Shown: positions 20,752 to 33,125, numbered from the stretch's first letter. The stretch: DNA of 64,000 nt from Peromyscus leucopus (GCF_004664715.2 NC_051068.1:55872953-55936952); one strand, 5' to 3'. The notes: generated from the sequence alone by a model not told the origin. Numbers and translations: made by a program.

Positions 20752-21569
20752 ACAGTCACTTTCCAGAGGTCAGGGGTAGCTGTGGCTCATGGAGATGGCA
20801 TCAAAGGTGGCCTTGGCAAAGTTGCCCAGGGTGGCAGTACAGACCCTGGCTGATGTGTAGCAGTCGTCAATAGTGACCATCATCAGTGGCTTCTTAGGCA
20901 CAGGATCAGAGATGATGCCAGTGCCTCTGGGGGACAGGGATGAGACCAAGACAGAGCCACAATGGCTTGTCACTTTGCACAGAACAGTTTGGAACTTGTT
21001 AATCTTGTTCCCCCGGGTAGCCTCTCCTCATAGGGGCAATGGAAATATGATGGCCCCTCAAATAGCAGCAGTCACCACCTTAGAGCACTTAACACCAAGA
21101 TCATCATGACCATTGTAGTCCTCAAGAGCAACAAAAGCCTGAACCTGGTCCCCTGGCCAGCTGGAGTCTGCTTCTGTGTTGGCATGATCTTTAGAACCTC
21201 ATCCTTTAGGGATGCACCCAGGAAAAAGTCAATAATCTCCGATTCCCTCATGCCAGGGAGATCTCCTCCAGGGACTTGATCTTCATGTCCTTGACCAGGT
21301 AGCCCAGCTTGGTGACAGGGATCCACTTCTAGTCTTTGGCTTTACCTCCATGAGCCCCGTTGTTTTGACCAAGACCATAGCCCCTAAAACTGAGGTCAAA
21401 TCCTCCATGGAAGCCTCCAGGGCCTCCTAATCCTGGGCCCCCAGGACCTTTATATTGCACTGAATCATCTGCCATTTGGTGTTTTCCTAAAGAAGCAAGG
21501 CATTCAGTGTTCTAAGTATTTTCCCTAGTTTCGCTTTTATACTTATTACTTTGGGGAGGTTCATCTGTC

Positions 21570-21692
21570 TGTTATTTTTTTAAACAAAGATTCACTATTC
21601 AGCCTTAGTTGATCTCAAAGTCATGATCACTCTGCCTCCCTGCTGAGGGCTGGGTTTGCAGATGCAAACCACAATGCCTGGCTTCTAACTTC
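21570..21692 (-). mobile_element. B1-type SINE relic
   Basis: 'ttgatctcaaagtcatgatc', 'tctgcctccctgctgagggc' and 'tgcaaaccacaatgcctggc' keep the reverse B1 order, with strong divergence. Confidence 0.6.
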
Positions 21693-21955
21693 CTATGGAA
21701 ACAGGTCAGGGCAACTGGTATTGTACCAAGCAGACTCATTACTCAGACCCTGAATAGGGAGGAATGGCATTTAGGAGATACGGGGAGAATCTATGACATG
21801 GGCATTGGGAAGGTGTCATAACCCCAGGCAGGGAAACCACTCACATGTAAGCACATGCCATCTGTCATCACAATGGAAAGTTGATGAAGATGTAGAACCA
21901 GAAGCAACGAAGAGTTGTGCCATGTCCAGACCCCAAATAATCTTGAAATGTTGTC

Positions 21956-22397
21956 CTAGTGTGGGCTTCTGTTGCTGTGAAGAGAAACCACGACCACGGC
22001 AACTCTTATAAAGGAAACATTTAATCAATTGGAGACTGGGGGGTTAGCTTGCAGTTTAAGAGGTTCACTCAATTATTGTCATGGCAGGGAGCATGGTGGC
22101 ATGTGAGCAGAGGAACTGAGAGTGCTACATCTTGCAGGCCACAGGAAATCAACTGACTGTCACACAGAGTGAAGCTAGAGAAAAAAAAAAACCCAAAGCC
22201 CACCCACAGTGACACACTTCCAACAGAAGGTGTGGCCCAGATTAAAAGGGTGCCCTCCAGTCTCAAGGTCTGGATTAAAGGAGTGTGTCATCCAGCTTCC
22301 TCCAACAAGACCACACTTCCTCCAACAAGGCCACACCTCCTAATAGCGATACTCTCTGTGATCTTCCGGGGGCCAAATGCATTCAAACTGCCACAAA
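21956..22397 (-). mobile_element. URR1 hAT element with an internal B1-head-like block
   Basis: Reverse URR1: 'ttctgttgctgtgaagagaa', 'ggcaactcttataaaggaaa', 'catggcagggagcatggtgg', 'cacagtgacacacttcc' and 'caaggccacacctcctaata'. Between 22222 and 22305 an extra block holds two units with 'gattaaa' ('cccagattaaaagggtgccc' and 'tctggattaaaggagtgtgt') that normal URR1 copies lack. The block is bordered by 'cttcc'. Confidence 0.85.
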
Positions 22398-23789
22398 CGT
22401 TTATTCAACTTGACTTAGACTCCCATCAAGCAGCTTCTCAGGTTTTTCCCTTTGCCCTGTCCCTGAGCAGAAACATTTCAACAGAGAGCCTGTGTCTGCC
22501 CAACCCTTGTACTTTGGATGAGGAAAGAGGGGGCTGGTATTTGACTCTTTGAAGGAATATGTATGTATTTCAGGAGGGACCATGATGAAGCTATTCCCAG
22601 CTGGCCTGACAGCATAAAATACTGCCATGTGAACTGAACCTAGAAAGAGATGGAGCCTCAGGGATGTCAGGCAGGCAGAGGTACTCAAGTGTGGGATAGG
22701 CATGAAGTCTCAGGACCTGGGGATAAACTACAGAGTAAGCTTCTACTAAGGTTCCTAGGAAATCCTGCCTTCTGATACCAAGATGTGGGCTGGACTTACT
22801 GATTCGGACAGAACACGGCAGATATGATGGGTTTGAAATTAACTGGGTATGAGGCTCCAAATCCCATGCTCTTTCTCGTATTCCTTCCTCAGGAGCTTTC
22901 AAATGTCATCACAGCCTCAGAGAAGAGCTTGCCTGCCATTTCAGGGGGACCTGGCACTAGACATCCCCAGGTAAGCGTATCATTCCTGACCCAGATGAAA
23001 CCAGGAGGGAATTGTCAAATCAAGCCTTTAAATGTGGAGGTACATTGCTACACAGGAAGAGTAAGTCAAGGGCAGCCCATAAAAGTTGGTTAGTCTGTTG
23101 CAGTCCGTACTGGAAATAATCAGGAAATGGCACCAGCCTTTCTTATTTGGAAAGACTCAGATAAAGTGGTTGCTGGCGCCAGTCCTGCATCTCAAGACTG
23201 AAGAATAGACAGGGCAGGACAAGGATTGCTGCCTTTCATAAAACTGGCTTTCACACATCTCGCCTCACACTTCTACAAGCCTTTGCCCCAATCCCCGTCT
23301 CCTGGGCTTCTTCATTTTAAGTTCTCAAAATTGCATAGCATTACATAGTATTAGCAGCAGCTCTAAGTGCATTACCTCTGAAAGTCGCTCGGTTCGTTAA
23401 GTCCCAGCGAGCAGCACCTATTTTTATGCTGTCCCAAAGGAAAAAGAAAAAGAGCTCACCAAGAAAAAGATTCTTTTTGGTGAGAAGTCAATTTGAAGGA
23501 AGTGAAATTAAAATTATTTGAGGTGTCTGACACTTAATGAATTTGTAAAGAGGAAAAAACGTGAAACATGTGTAAAAACTCAAGAAAGTGGTATTTAGAA
23601 ACCAAAACTGAAAAAAAATAAATCAATGTAATCTGTCTGAGCTGATGGGGTCTTGCTTGATTTAAGTTCTCTCATTAAAAAGTCATATAGATTTCTTTGC
23701 TCTTTCATTTCGAACAATAGCTTACATCTATAACCTTGTCAAAAACACAGAAATCAGAGGAAATAGCAAGGCCCAGAGGACCAGGTAAA

Positions 23790-23975
23790 ACTTTAGGACT
23801 TGAAGGAATTTAATTTAAGTACCACCACTAACCTTCTGGAGGTTACAGGAACTCTTTTAAGCTAATTAAAAACTATCTATGGAGTAAAAATAAATGCAGT
23901 CATCCACCTCATAGGGCTGTGTTGGGACTAACAAATAAAATGGACTGCAAAGCACTTAACCAAATAGAACCAGCC
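23790..23975 (+). repeat. MIR SINE relic
   Basis: 'ccaccactaaccttctggag', 'ccacctcatagggctgtgtt' and 'ggactgcaaagcacttaacc' follow the MIR order. Confidence 0.65.
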
Positions 23976-24227
23976 AGCCTGGAACTATATGCTATGCTAA
24001 CAACATTTTAGTGTCCTCATTTAACCCCTAGAAATTGAAAAACACTGACTACAGACCTCTGAGCACAGAGACAGAAAACTGGTTGACTGTTTGCAAAGCA
24101 AAGCTCTCCCTTGAAGAAGGTGTCAAAGGCTTGCCATTCCAATATAATTAAAATGAAAAATAGTTTCCCTGACGGAAAGACAGCAAGAAATGAAAATAAA
24201 AACTACGATAACCGAGCACCTCTGTGA

Positions 24228-24395
24228 CTCGTTGGGGGCTAGCTAGATGCTAGACATCACATAATTCTATTATTGATTCACTCATCACAACACTCCCACT
24301 GACTAGGGACATTTAAATATGCTGCATAAAGGGCATTTAGTAATAAATAGGTCACTCAGTGAAGAACTGAGCTGATATCCAAATAAGAACTTTTT
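24228..24395 (-). repeat. MIR SINE relic
   Basis: 'gatgctagacatcacataat', 'cactcatcacaacactccca' and 'gaagaactgagctgatatcc' match the reverse MIR pattern. Confidence 0.6.
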
Positions 24396-25869
24396 AGTCC
24401 AAAAAAAAAAAAATCTGCTAGTAGATGTAGCACTATGCTGGGAACATAAATGTCCTGCATTGGGAAGTGTTTGGGTTGGTTTGTTTATTGTTTGTTTGTT
24501 TTTCACTGAAGAGAAAGATCCCAAGATCATTTGGAGAACCAATCTAATGCTCTTCCAATGCCTGGCTCTTTGGAGGACTCTCCACCCTATCATACAACAG
24601 GGCCAAGGACACCATGTGTTCTGAACATGGCAGTCCACAGGCTGACATTGTTCAAGTACATAACATGGAAAGTTCCATCTAAACAGAAAGGATGGGTGTC
24701 AGCCACACCAATCAGATCATCTCTATACCCCATTTGATCATATAATAAATTGGCAAGTGGAGACAAGAGGCCAGAAGCAAATACTCAAACTGCCCTGCTA
24801 GTTCATATTAATGCCAAATAGCTGAAACAAAAATCAACCCCTCTGCTCCCAGGAGCCAGTTGTGCCCATGGGCAGCTGTCTATGATTGTCTGGCTTCCTG
24901 GCTCTAGAGCATTCAGTCTTCATTGTTGAACTGTGTGCAGTCTTGAAACCATGCTAGGCCAAGGTCAGTATCCTGAGGAAGCATGCATTCTGGCCGAGAT
25001 TCAGGGGGAAGGTACTTATTGAAGAATATGATAGGAACTAGCACTGCTGAAGAAGTGGGAGAGGCAGGAAACGGAGAGAGTCAGAGGCCCAGAGCATCCT
25101 GGCAGGAACTCTCACGGGGATGGCCATTCAGAAATGGTCTGAAGCCACACAAAACAACCTTAGCCCTTTTATGCCTACACAGACTAGTCACTGGGCAGGG
25201 ATTTCACAGTGAGGGGGAGATGTTGGGTAAAAGAGCCCCCTACTTGCTCAGAGACAAGCTGAGCCGTGAACAAATGCAGGAGACATGCTTCCTAGCAGCC
25301 AGATAATGCCCGTGACTCTCCCTTAAAATAAAAGCTGGGAAGCTCACAGCAGCACCCACCAAATCCAGCCTTTGCACCTGCCTTTGCTCCGCTTGCATCT
25401 CAGATTTTGAACTTCCTGGGGAAAATTACCAAAAGACCCAAGTTGGTGTTGGGGAACACCCAAGGACAACTCAATAGCTAAGAATTCATCTCAGTGGGCA
25501 ATCTAAAAAACTTATTCCTCAAAGCAAACTAGACCTTCATCCTCCAGGGACCTGAACACCTGCACAAGCCCCTTTCCAGTCAGGGTCACTGGGTTTGTGT
25601 AACTGTCACCGCACAATTAACATTGTGCAGTGGAGTGTCGAACGATGCCCTGGGCACACTCTGCATAAATATGTTGTTCTTTGGGTTGCTACAGTCAGTC
25701 AGCCACATCTTACTGACTGATGATCCCTGTCAGTACATTGACTCTCTTCTTCTTAAAGTCCACAGTGACCAGGTGGTAGCTAGAGCAGAAAATGTGAAGG
25801 GTTTTTTCTGTGTCTTCTAACGGAAATGATCAGTATGGAAATTCACAGAATCTGGAAGAGCAAATGATC

Positions 25870-25995
25870 TTCTGTTGCAGCTGGGGGGCATGGTACATGC
25901 CTATAATTCAAGTACTTGGGGGGGGTAGAGGCAGGAGAACAAGTTCAAAGTCAGCCTAGGCTATGTAGTGAGACCCTGTGGTTCAAAAGACCAGA
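25870..25995 (+). mobile_element. B1-type SINE (old)
   Basis: 'ggggggcatggtacatgcct', 'gtagaggcaggagaacaagt', 'agtcagcctaggctatgtag' and 'tgagaccctgtggttcaaaa'. Confidence 0.82.
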
Positions 25996-26235
25996 GAGAA
26001 GCCTACATAATGAAATGCCATCACAAACAAACCACAACCTGATTTAGGTCCTGGGTATAAAAGCATGGGCTTGGAGAGGAATTTAGGGGAGGGTTCTTGA
26101 AGACGACTTGTTCTCAGCATAGGAGAGAAGGGTCTGGCCTCAGAGTCTGCTGAAGAGGGAAGGGTGAAGCAAAGAGATGAGAAGGGACTAAGAGGAGGCA
26201 GCTAGATGGGTAATGGGGTTAAAGAACTTTGTCAA

Positions 26236-26396
26236 GCCAGGTGGTGGTGGCACACGCCTTTATTTAATCCCAGCACTGGGGAGGCAGAGGCAGGTGGATC
26301 TCTGTGAGTTCGAGGCCAGCCTGGTCTCCAAAGCAAGTTCCAGGGAAAGGTACAAAGCTACACAGAGAAACCCTGTCTCGAAAAACCAAAAAAAGA
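26236..26396 (+). mobile_element. B1 SINE with target-site duplication
   Basis: Young B1: 'gccaggtggtggtggcacac', 'gggaggcagaggcaggtgga', 'gttcgaggccagcctggtct' and 'cacagagaaaccctgtctcg', with an A-rich tail. Flanks 'aaagaactttgtcaa' (26221-26235) and 'aaagaattttgtcaa' (26397-26411) match at 14 of 15. A small 'ttta' duplication occurs in the head (26256-26262). Confidence 0.95.
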
Positions 26397-26411
26397 AAAG
26401 AATTTTGTCAA

Positions 26412-27477
26412 ATGTTGTGGCTATTGAAAAATGCCAAGGTGGTAAGACAGTCCAAATAACTCTGTAGAACAGTTCAGAAATGTGATTTAAGATTGTTTGC
26501 TGTGTGATGTAATCTCTCCCCTCTGACCAACTTTCAATAAATGTTCTATTAAAAAAGATAGAGTAGGGGAAAGATGAGAGAGCTATAATTTAATAGAATC
26601 ACGAGGAGTTATTGTAAGCAGGGGGTATTTCTGTTTCCAAGATCAGTCATTAACATACAGTATGTGCCACAACCCAACACATTGAGTTCACATCTTGCTA
26701 AGAACAAAGTCAAAATCAGCACAGTGAGATATTAAAAAGTGGGAAATATTGATGACCCCCAGCAGGTGAGAAAAGCACAGGCATCCCTCCTGAAGCAACA
26801 CAGTCCTCTAACCAGGAGCCCAGACGCAAATGGGGTTCAGCCATTTCTAAATGTGTTTCCTTGAGTCCACTCCTGAGCATGCTCGGTTTAAGGTCATAGA
26901 GCCCATGTTTGAAAGATTAAACTAATAAACAGGAATGCCTCTGGGCACACTCAGTTTGCAACCTGAAATCTGAGCTGAAACTAAAGGAAAAGACACTCTG
27001 AAGATGTGTTAAGGAGTCTTCCTCTGAAGGGATCCGCCTGCTTAGTGGCTAACATTGGAACAAACAGGATGCTTATGCTATAAGGGCTTCATCTTCAAGC
27101 TAGTACCTGAGTTGAACGTTCACAGTTCCACTCCATCACTGTCTTGGGCAGGGATCTTCTATGTGGTGTGGCAAGTTAAAGGACAATTCAGTCCCATGGC
27201 CATGAGCCCGCTATTTGTCTCATTCACCATAAAAGGGGTCCTTTGGTCTGAGGTGATATGATACAAGCTACCTGTTGGCAGATCACTGTCCAAGTTCTGA
27301 GACAGGGAGGTCTTGCAAGCAGGAAATCAAAACCACATTACGAAACCTTCACAGCACCAGTACCACCTTGGCACTGCAATGGTTTAGTTTCAACATGAAA
27401 CCTTTCAATGATCCACTAAACCTTCCTCCACATTTATATTTTTCAAGAACCTGATGGTTCTTAAAGGCACTTTTATT
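26412..27477. other. No gene; single-copy
   Basis: No coding support and no repeat recognised with certainty. Confidence 0.45.
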
Positions 27478-28020
27478 CAAGGCTGGTAGGGGTATAAACT
27501 AGTTCAGCCACTATGGTAATCAGTATGATGAGTCCTCAAAAAACGAAAAATAGAACTACTGTGTGATCCATCGATATCACACGTGTACAACAAAGTCAGC
27601 ATATAATAGAAACACTTGTGAATTCCTGCTTATTGTGGCGCAAGTCACAGCAGCCAAGTTACGGAAAGCCTAGATGTCCATCAAAGGATAAAGAAAAAGT
27701 GAGATATATATTAGAATGTTGTTCAGTCGTAAAGAAAAATGACATTGTGCTATTTACAGAAACTGAAACTCATGATGCTAAGTGAAATAAACCAGATTTA
27801 CACAAATAATTGCATGTTTTCTTTCATACATGGAATTGGGGGGTTGGGGAGTAGAGGGACATAAAAGCATAACAGGGGGTATTAGAGGTATGGAAAGAGG
27901 AGAGAAGGGATAAGAAAGGATGAGAGAGGAGGTGAATATGACCAAAGATATTATGAGCATGGATGAAAATGACATGATACTCATTACTCTGTACAATTAA
28001 TCTGTACAAGAAAAAAAAAG
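27478..28020 (+). mobile_element. L1 3' end, 5'-truncated
   Basis: Starts in ORF2 ('ggctggtaggggtataaact', 'ctagatgtccatcaaaggat', 'gtcgtaaagaaaaatgacat', 'atgctaagtgaaataaacca'), continues into the 3' UTR ('tacatggaattggggggttg') and ends in an A tail (28009-28020). Too diverged to be active. Confidence 0.88.
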
Positions 28021-28261
28021 AAATACATAGCTCTTTGATCTTCTCTTCCTAAATTCATCTAGACTTTGCCTCTTTGGGGAGATTCAAATGTTTTTGTCTA
28101 ACTACCTCATCCACCCATCCCAGAGGAAAATAGGCTACCCTCTGCCAACCTGTCTTGGGACTCCTCGGAGAGGTAGTTATTTTTACTAATTGTCCCTTGA
28201 GAGCTCCATCAGTTGGGTTGAAGGATCCCTTCACTTATATCTTTTATTACTGTATTTATGG

Positions 28262-28592
28262 TTACAGTTGGGATCTGGAATGTCCCCATTACCATCATGG
28301 TGACACATTGATGCTACTGGGAAGCGGTAGATCTTAAGAAGTAGAGCCTAGTGGGAAGTTTTAAGTAATCGGGGACATGTTCTCAAAGGGGCTAACTGGG
28401 CCCTGACTCCCTCTGTTTTTATGCCTCAGCCTTTAGGTGAGCAGCTTTGTTCTTTATTTCCTGTTGTTTCAGCCCAAAGCAATATTTGCCAATTGTGCCA
28501 GGGCTGAAAGCCGTGAGCCTAAGGAATGAATGTGTCTTCTTTATAAGTTGATCATCTCGGGTGTTTGCTACAGTGCAGAGAGCTGACTAACA
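28262..28592 (+). mobile_element. Rodent/mammal interspersed repeat 'family E'
   Basis: Order of words: 'gggatctggaatgtccccat', 'agtagagcctagtgggaagt', 'cctttaggtgagcagctttg', 'tctttataagttgatcatct' and 'cagagagctgactaacata'. The last third matches 33200-33312. Architecture resembles MaLR LTRs or hAT-type MER elements; I cannot decide which. Confidence 0.6.
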
Positions 28593-31165
28593 TAACCATC
28601 AAGTCCCTCTCTGCCTGAGAAAGTGACAAGCTGAAAGGCGGCATCTGTCAGATCTCCGCTAAGCTTTGGGGCGGGATGGGGGGGGGGGTATGCTCAGCAC
28701 CATACCATCCAGCAAAATAAAATAAAAACTCACTGTACTAACACTCTCATGGATTCTTGGCTTCCTCATTAGAGCTGGAATTTTCCCCAGCCCAGTCCTC
28801 AGCTACCTCCTAATTTATGTTGTAGTCACAAAGACAGTTTGGTTCCTTTTCTCATTCTTAGGCTTCCCAAGCCTCCTTCTAAAACCTGTTTCTTATAGCC
28901 AAATGTCTCATCTATTCCAAAGGAAAAAAATCTGCCACTTTCTCAGGACTTAACAGCACCTAGTGTCTGCTGGGATTTAGAATAACAAATTGCTTCCCTT
29001 CTACATAAAGACCAGTCAGGTACAATAGACTCTTAAGGGACTTTCTGTCTCAAAAGGTTTCCACTCTCTGTAAGACTTCCTGCACCTGTGGGAAGGTTGA
29101 ACAACGGCCATAACTAAACCATGTGACTCCCTCACAGTTGACAGATCCTCAAGGGACTCCCCGATCCAAGTTGGAACACTCCGATTCTCTGTCCCAGGAA
29201 TGTGAGTCAGGAGCTAGACACTAGCACCTAAAATTAGAATCTTGTTACGGTTCTCACACAAACTCCTGCCATATGGGTCCCTGGTGGTGTGGCTTCATCC
29301 CCCCCAGCACTAGGATGGTCAGCACTTTCCCATGCTTAGACAATACCAGACTAACCCAGGTTAGTGTGTGTCCTCTGACCAAAGAGTTGGTCAGGCATCG
29401 CTGCCAGAAAATGAAATGACTGTGAATTCTCTTATACTCAGATGAATTCATTTTATAGGGCAATCCAGGAGACCGTGCAACACAGAATAGGGAAATCACA
29501 GACACACAGGATTTCAGAGACTTTGGGGGCATCGGCAACTCATTCCAGGACTTAGTCATCATTGCAGAACAGCAACGGACAGATCCTAGGAGATCTAGGA
29601 ACTCCTACACAACCGCAGTGTGTGTTAAGAAGTTGGGGCCGAAAGGTACCCATTCCCCAGATGCTGCCATTTCCAGGAATGACAATGACGTTCTGGTGCT
29701 TGGCAGAGTGTGACCAGCTGTGTGCAGGGGCTGCTTCCTCTCTTAACAGTGCTATCCCTTGTCCTTGGATTCCAAAGCAAAACCTAGAATTAATCTGATC
29801 TGAGCATTTAAAGCCACACTCCTCTTCTGCCGCCAGGAGGTGATGAGCAGTCTACCCCGCTTGGATTTCCTTTTCCTAATTACTCTAAAAATTAAATCGA
29901 AGGCTTCCTGCCTCCCTCCATCCTGCTCCTCGGTGACAACAGGATTAAATACAGCCGCTGCTATGAGGCAGCCATGGTGTCTTCCTCCCTCCTTGTCAGT
30001 ACCCCTCTTTCCCCCTCCAAGCAGCCCGACTTCTCTTCTTTATCTCTATCGGAATCAGAAGGCAATAGTTCACATTGCAGAGAGCGTCTTCTTGGGTTAG
30101 GAAAAGATCGTCTTCCATTTTGTAGCCAGGAAGTCTTTGTTTTGCTTTATTTCTTTAATGCAAGACTGGAGAAGTCGGGGGAGGGTACTGGAATCCCAGC
30201 ACTACTTAAGCCATGATATCTAATTTCCAACTTTGCCCTTAACAGCTCATTACGTCAGCTGCCATCTCTTTCCCCTCTCCCTCGTTTTCTGCTGAAAATT
30301 GATCTCATTGTTCTTGTCCACATGAAAGGGCCCAGGCTCAGGCATTTCAATTGGCTTCGGCTCAAGAATAAAAGATCCCCTTTTAAAGTGAAAATCATGA
30401 CTTTTTGCCAATTCAAATCACATTACTCATTTTCCCTCCCAGGCCAGGCAAGAATGCCAAGCGCTGCCCTCTTCAGGGCCCATGCACACTGCTGAGAGGT
30501 CTGGCAGCCTGCCATTTCACTGACAATGTGCCTGCTAGTGTGACCTGTGGGTTGATGGGGAGACCTCAGAAACATACTCAGACAGGTCTGCCGTCATTCA
30601 CAGCATTCAGAACCCTGCTACACGGTTCCACATGGTGTCCCAAAGGGGCATGTTGCCAATTGACTGGATTTTTGGCATCGCTTAGGAGCCATTAAAGAGA
30701 AACTCTGCTGTTTATCGGCAGCTTGCAAGCAGAAGCGGATGAGATCTTATTTGTAGAGTGAGGCATTCTGAAGGGTTCAGAGGCGACCAGTGTAGCTGGA
30801 GCACTGTTTCTAGAGCTCTGTGGAAGTAAAACTGCACAGCTGAGACACCAGAGCTATAGAGACATCCTCCTTTCTTCCAATAATGACCCTTGCTTCTAGC
30901 CGGGTCCCATGACTCATCAGTCTCCAGGCAGACAGACCCTTGGGTTCCAGTTCTGGCCTCTATGTTCTTAGCAGGTATCGAAGGACCAACGATTCAGAAA
31001 AGGGGCAATGTCATTTCAGTTAGCACCAGACACAGAAATGCAATAGGAAGGTGAATGATGGAAAAAGTACACAGGAGTTTGCTGTTTTGTTCTTACATGT
31101 TGCTGTAACTGTGAAACTCATTTTTAAATAAAATAGCAGCAACAACAGCATCCTACTCAACGCAT
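28593..31165. other. No gene; single-copy
   Basis: About 2.6 kb of unique-looking DNA. The frame 29254-29562 (minus) has no known domain. A G run lies at 28679-28688. The block 30240-30420 is discussed as a possible conserved element. Confidence 0.5.
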
Positions 31166-31167
31166 AT

Positions 31168-31292
31168 GATAAACTGGGCTTGGGTGTGCATGCCTGTAAT
31201 CTCAGCATTCAGAAGCCTGAGGCAGGAAGACCAGTCTTGAATTTGAGGTCAGTCTGAATTACACAGGAAGACCCCATCAGAAAGAGACGGGG
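31168..31292 (+). mobile_element. B1-type SINE (old)
   Basis: 'ttgggtgtgcatgcctgtaa', 'cattcagaagcctgaggcag', 'ttgaggtcagtctgaattac' and 'aggaagaccccatcagaaag'. Confidence 0.82.
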
Positions 31293-32690
31293 GAGCATGG
31301 TAATGAAACTTTGAACTCACCAAAATCTAACAGAGTCGGTATTTGTAGAGGTCAGGAGAGCACCACAGGAAGAATGGAACATGAAATATTCAGGACAGGA
31401 GTAATGGGGGGGGGAATCTCCCTGGCATATAAGTAGATGAAAGGTTTTACTATACAAATGTATTCCCTGCCTTAGTTTATGAGTCTAGTTTGAGCACAAC
31501 AGCGACAGAGGAACTTGTCACTGTGTTCTGTTTGCAAGTCTTGAGGCTTATCCATATATTTCCAGACACTTTTTCTGTCAGTCACAAAGAGCCCCCAGAG
31601 AGTCCTCAGTCTTTGCATTAGCATCAGGCAAACACAAGCTAGGGATGAGTTGAAACATGGTAAAACATGGCCACGAGACAGATTAAAATGAGCCAAGTTT
31701 TTGCAGCAGCAAACTGAGGTGGCCAAGTTTAATCAATAATGATAATGAGTTCCTTATCAAGAAAATTATTCTCCATGATGAAGGAGGTGGGGAGGCTGTC
31801 AGTGAGTGAAAGGAAGCAGAGCCCTGTGTCTAGGTGAGGGTACGTAACAGATAGCCCAGGTGGAATATATAGTGCTTCGTTTGGAGACACAAAGGGACCA
31901 AGATTAGAATCACAACTGTTAAATTAAATGGCAAAGCCCTTGCCTTTCTTTTCCTCTATACAATGTGGAGCTGGCATGGGTGAAATATCTTTTCAATATT
32001 CCGAATTCTTTCAGCCCTTCAAAACTCACTTTTATAACACTAATCCTTTTTGAAGATTTTTGCCAACTAAAGAAATCTATGCAACACAGCACAGGTGCAC
32101 AAGAGAGAGCCTGGCTATTTTTCAAACTGCAAACGACCCCTTTGGGACCCGACAGGATTTGTTGCTTCCCATAGAAGAACTCAGGGTAGAGTCTTTGGGG
32201 AAAATGTTTCCAAATAGGAAATATTTGAGACAATTTGGGAGTTCATTTTTAGTCTGCCCCTGGGATAAATATGTCCAAAAATTCAAAACCTCTGGGCCCC
32301 AAATAGAGTGCATGTAGAAAAAAAAAAAAATCTGAAAGCCTTTGTAATTCTTCTCTTAGCTATACCTGAGATACAACGGGTGAGATAATAGATAATTTTA
32401 TTGTCACAGTAAATTCACTAAATGATGATAAAATAACTATCATCCTAAAAGAAAAATAAACACCCCAGATAAACTGAATGGGTCATACAGAAACATCCCG
32501 TGGCTTCTGCAGGAGCTCAGCATAACACAGCACAGTTTCAGAGGCTGGGTTGAATCTGTCTCTGTTGCCTAAGGGCTGTGGACCTCAGTTGAGCTACTAG
32601 GCAACTCTCCCTCAGCTCCCTCAAATTTAAAAAGCAGCAGTAAATGCCTCGCTTGGATCCTGAATGACCCAATGCCAATGTCTTCAGGGC
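31293..32690. other. No gene; single-copy with a weak MIR relic
   Basis: Overlapping short frames on both strands at 31919-32317 have no known domain. At 32540-32660 the words 'tgaatctgtctctgttgcct' and 'ctccctcagctccctcaaat' suggest a MIR on the plus strand. Confidence 0.45.
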
Positions 32691-32691
32691 T

Positions 32692-33012
32692 CAGTCCATC
32701 AAGTGAACCAAAAGCAGATTTAGGAAAGAAAAGGGTTATTCTGGCTCACAATCCAAGGGTCCAGTCCACCGTGGTAGGGAAATGGTGGCCAAGGACCTTA
32801 GGTAGTTGGCCACATTACACCCACAATCAGGAAGCTGAGTGTTATGAATACTGTGCTCAGCTCCCTTTCTCCTTTCTTAAGTCAGTTCAGAACAGTAGCC
32901 CCTGGAACGGTGCCACTCACATTAAGATGGGTCTTCCCACATGAGTCAACCTAATCCTCACGATCCCTCACAGGCTTGCCCAGAGGCTTGTCTGCTATAT
33001 GATTTTCGAGCT
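32692..33012 (+). mobile_element. Rodent interspersed repeat related to family B
   Basis: 'aaaagggttattctggctca', 'ggtccagtccaccgtggtag', 'cacattacacccacaatcag', 'agatgggtcttcccacatga' and 'gcttgcccagaggcttgtct'. A common rodent repeat; the name is uncertain. Confidence 0.62.
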
Positions 33013-33047
33013 CATTGATAAACAATATTACTCACTATAAACCTCAG

Positions 33048-33125
<78 letters not shown>

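Larger units (their letters stand above)
19637..21496 (-). pseudogene. RPS2: RPS2 processed pseudogene, split by a ~965-bp insertion
   Basis: Intronless copy of ribosomal protein S2 (uS5, 40S subunit). The minus strand starts at ATG near 21476, and the RPS2 blocks [25 protein letters not shown] (about 21160-21260), [16 protein letters not shown] and [15 protein letters not shown] follow in order down to about 20757. The last coding part and 3' UTR lie beyond the insertion at about 19786-19660 (reverse words 'ggtcagtaaattcctgataa' and 'aacaaacttaattcacctta'), ending in a degenerate A tail (19637-19656). Stop codons at 21329-21331 and 21058-21060, plus indels, break the frame. Candidate flanks 'aagacattca' (19627-19636) and 'aaggcattca' (21497-21506) match at 9 of 10 bases. 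It is not expected to make S2. Confidence 0.93.
22398..25868. other. No gene; single-copy with MIR relics
   Basis: About 3.5 kb with no coding support and few repeats apart from the two MIR relics listed separately. Short frames at 22401-22902 (minus) show no known domain. A T/G-rich run lies at 24470-24502. Confidence 0.5.
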
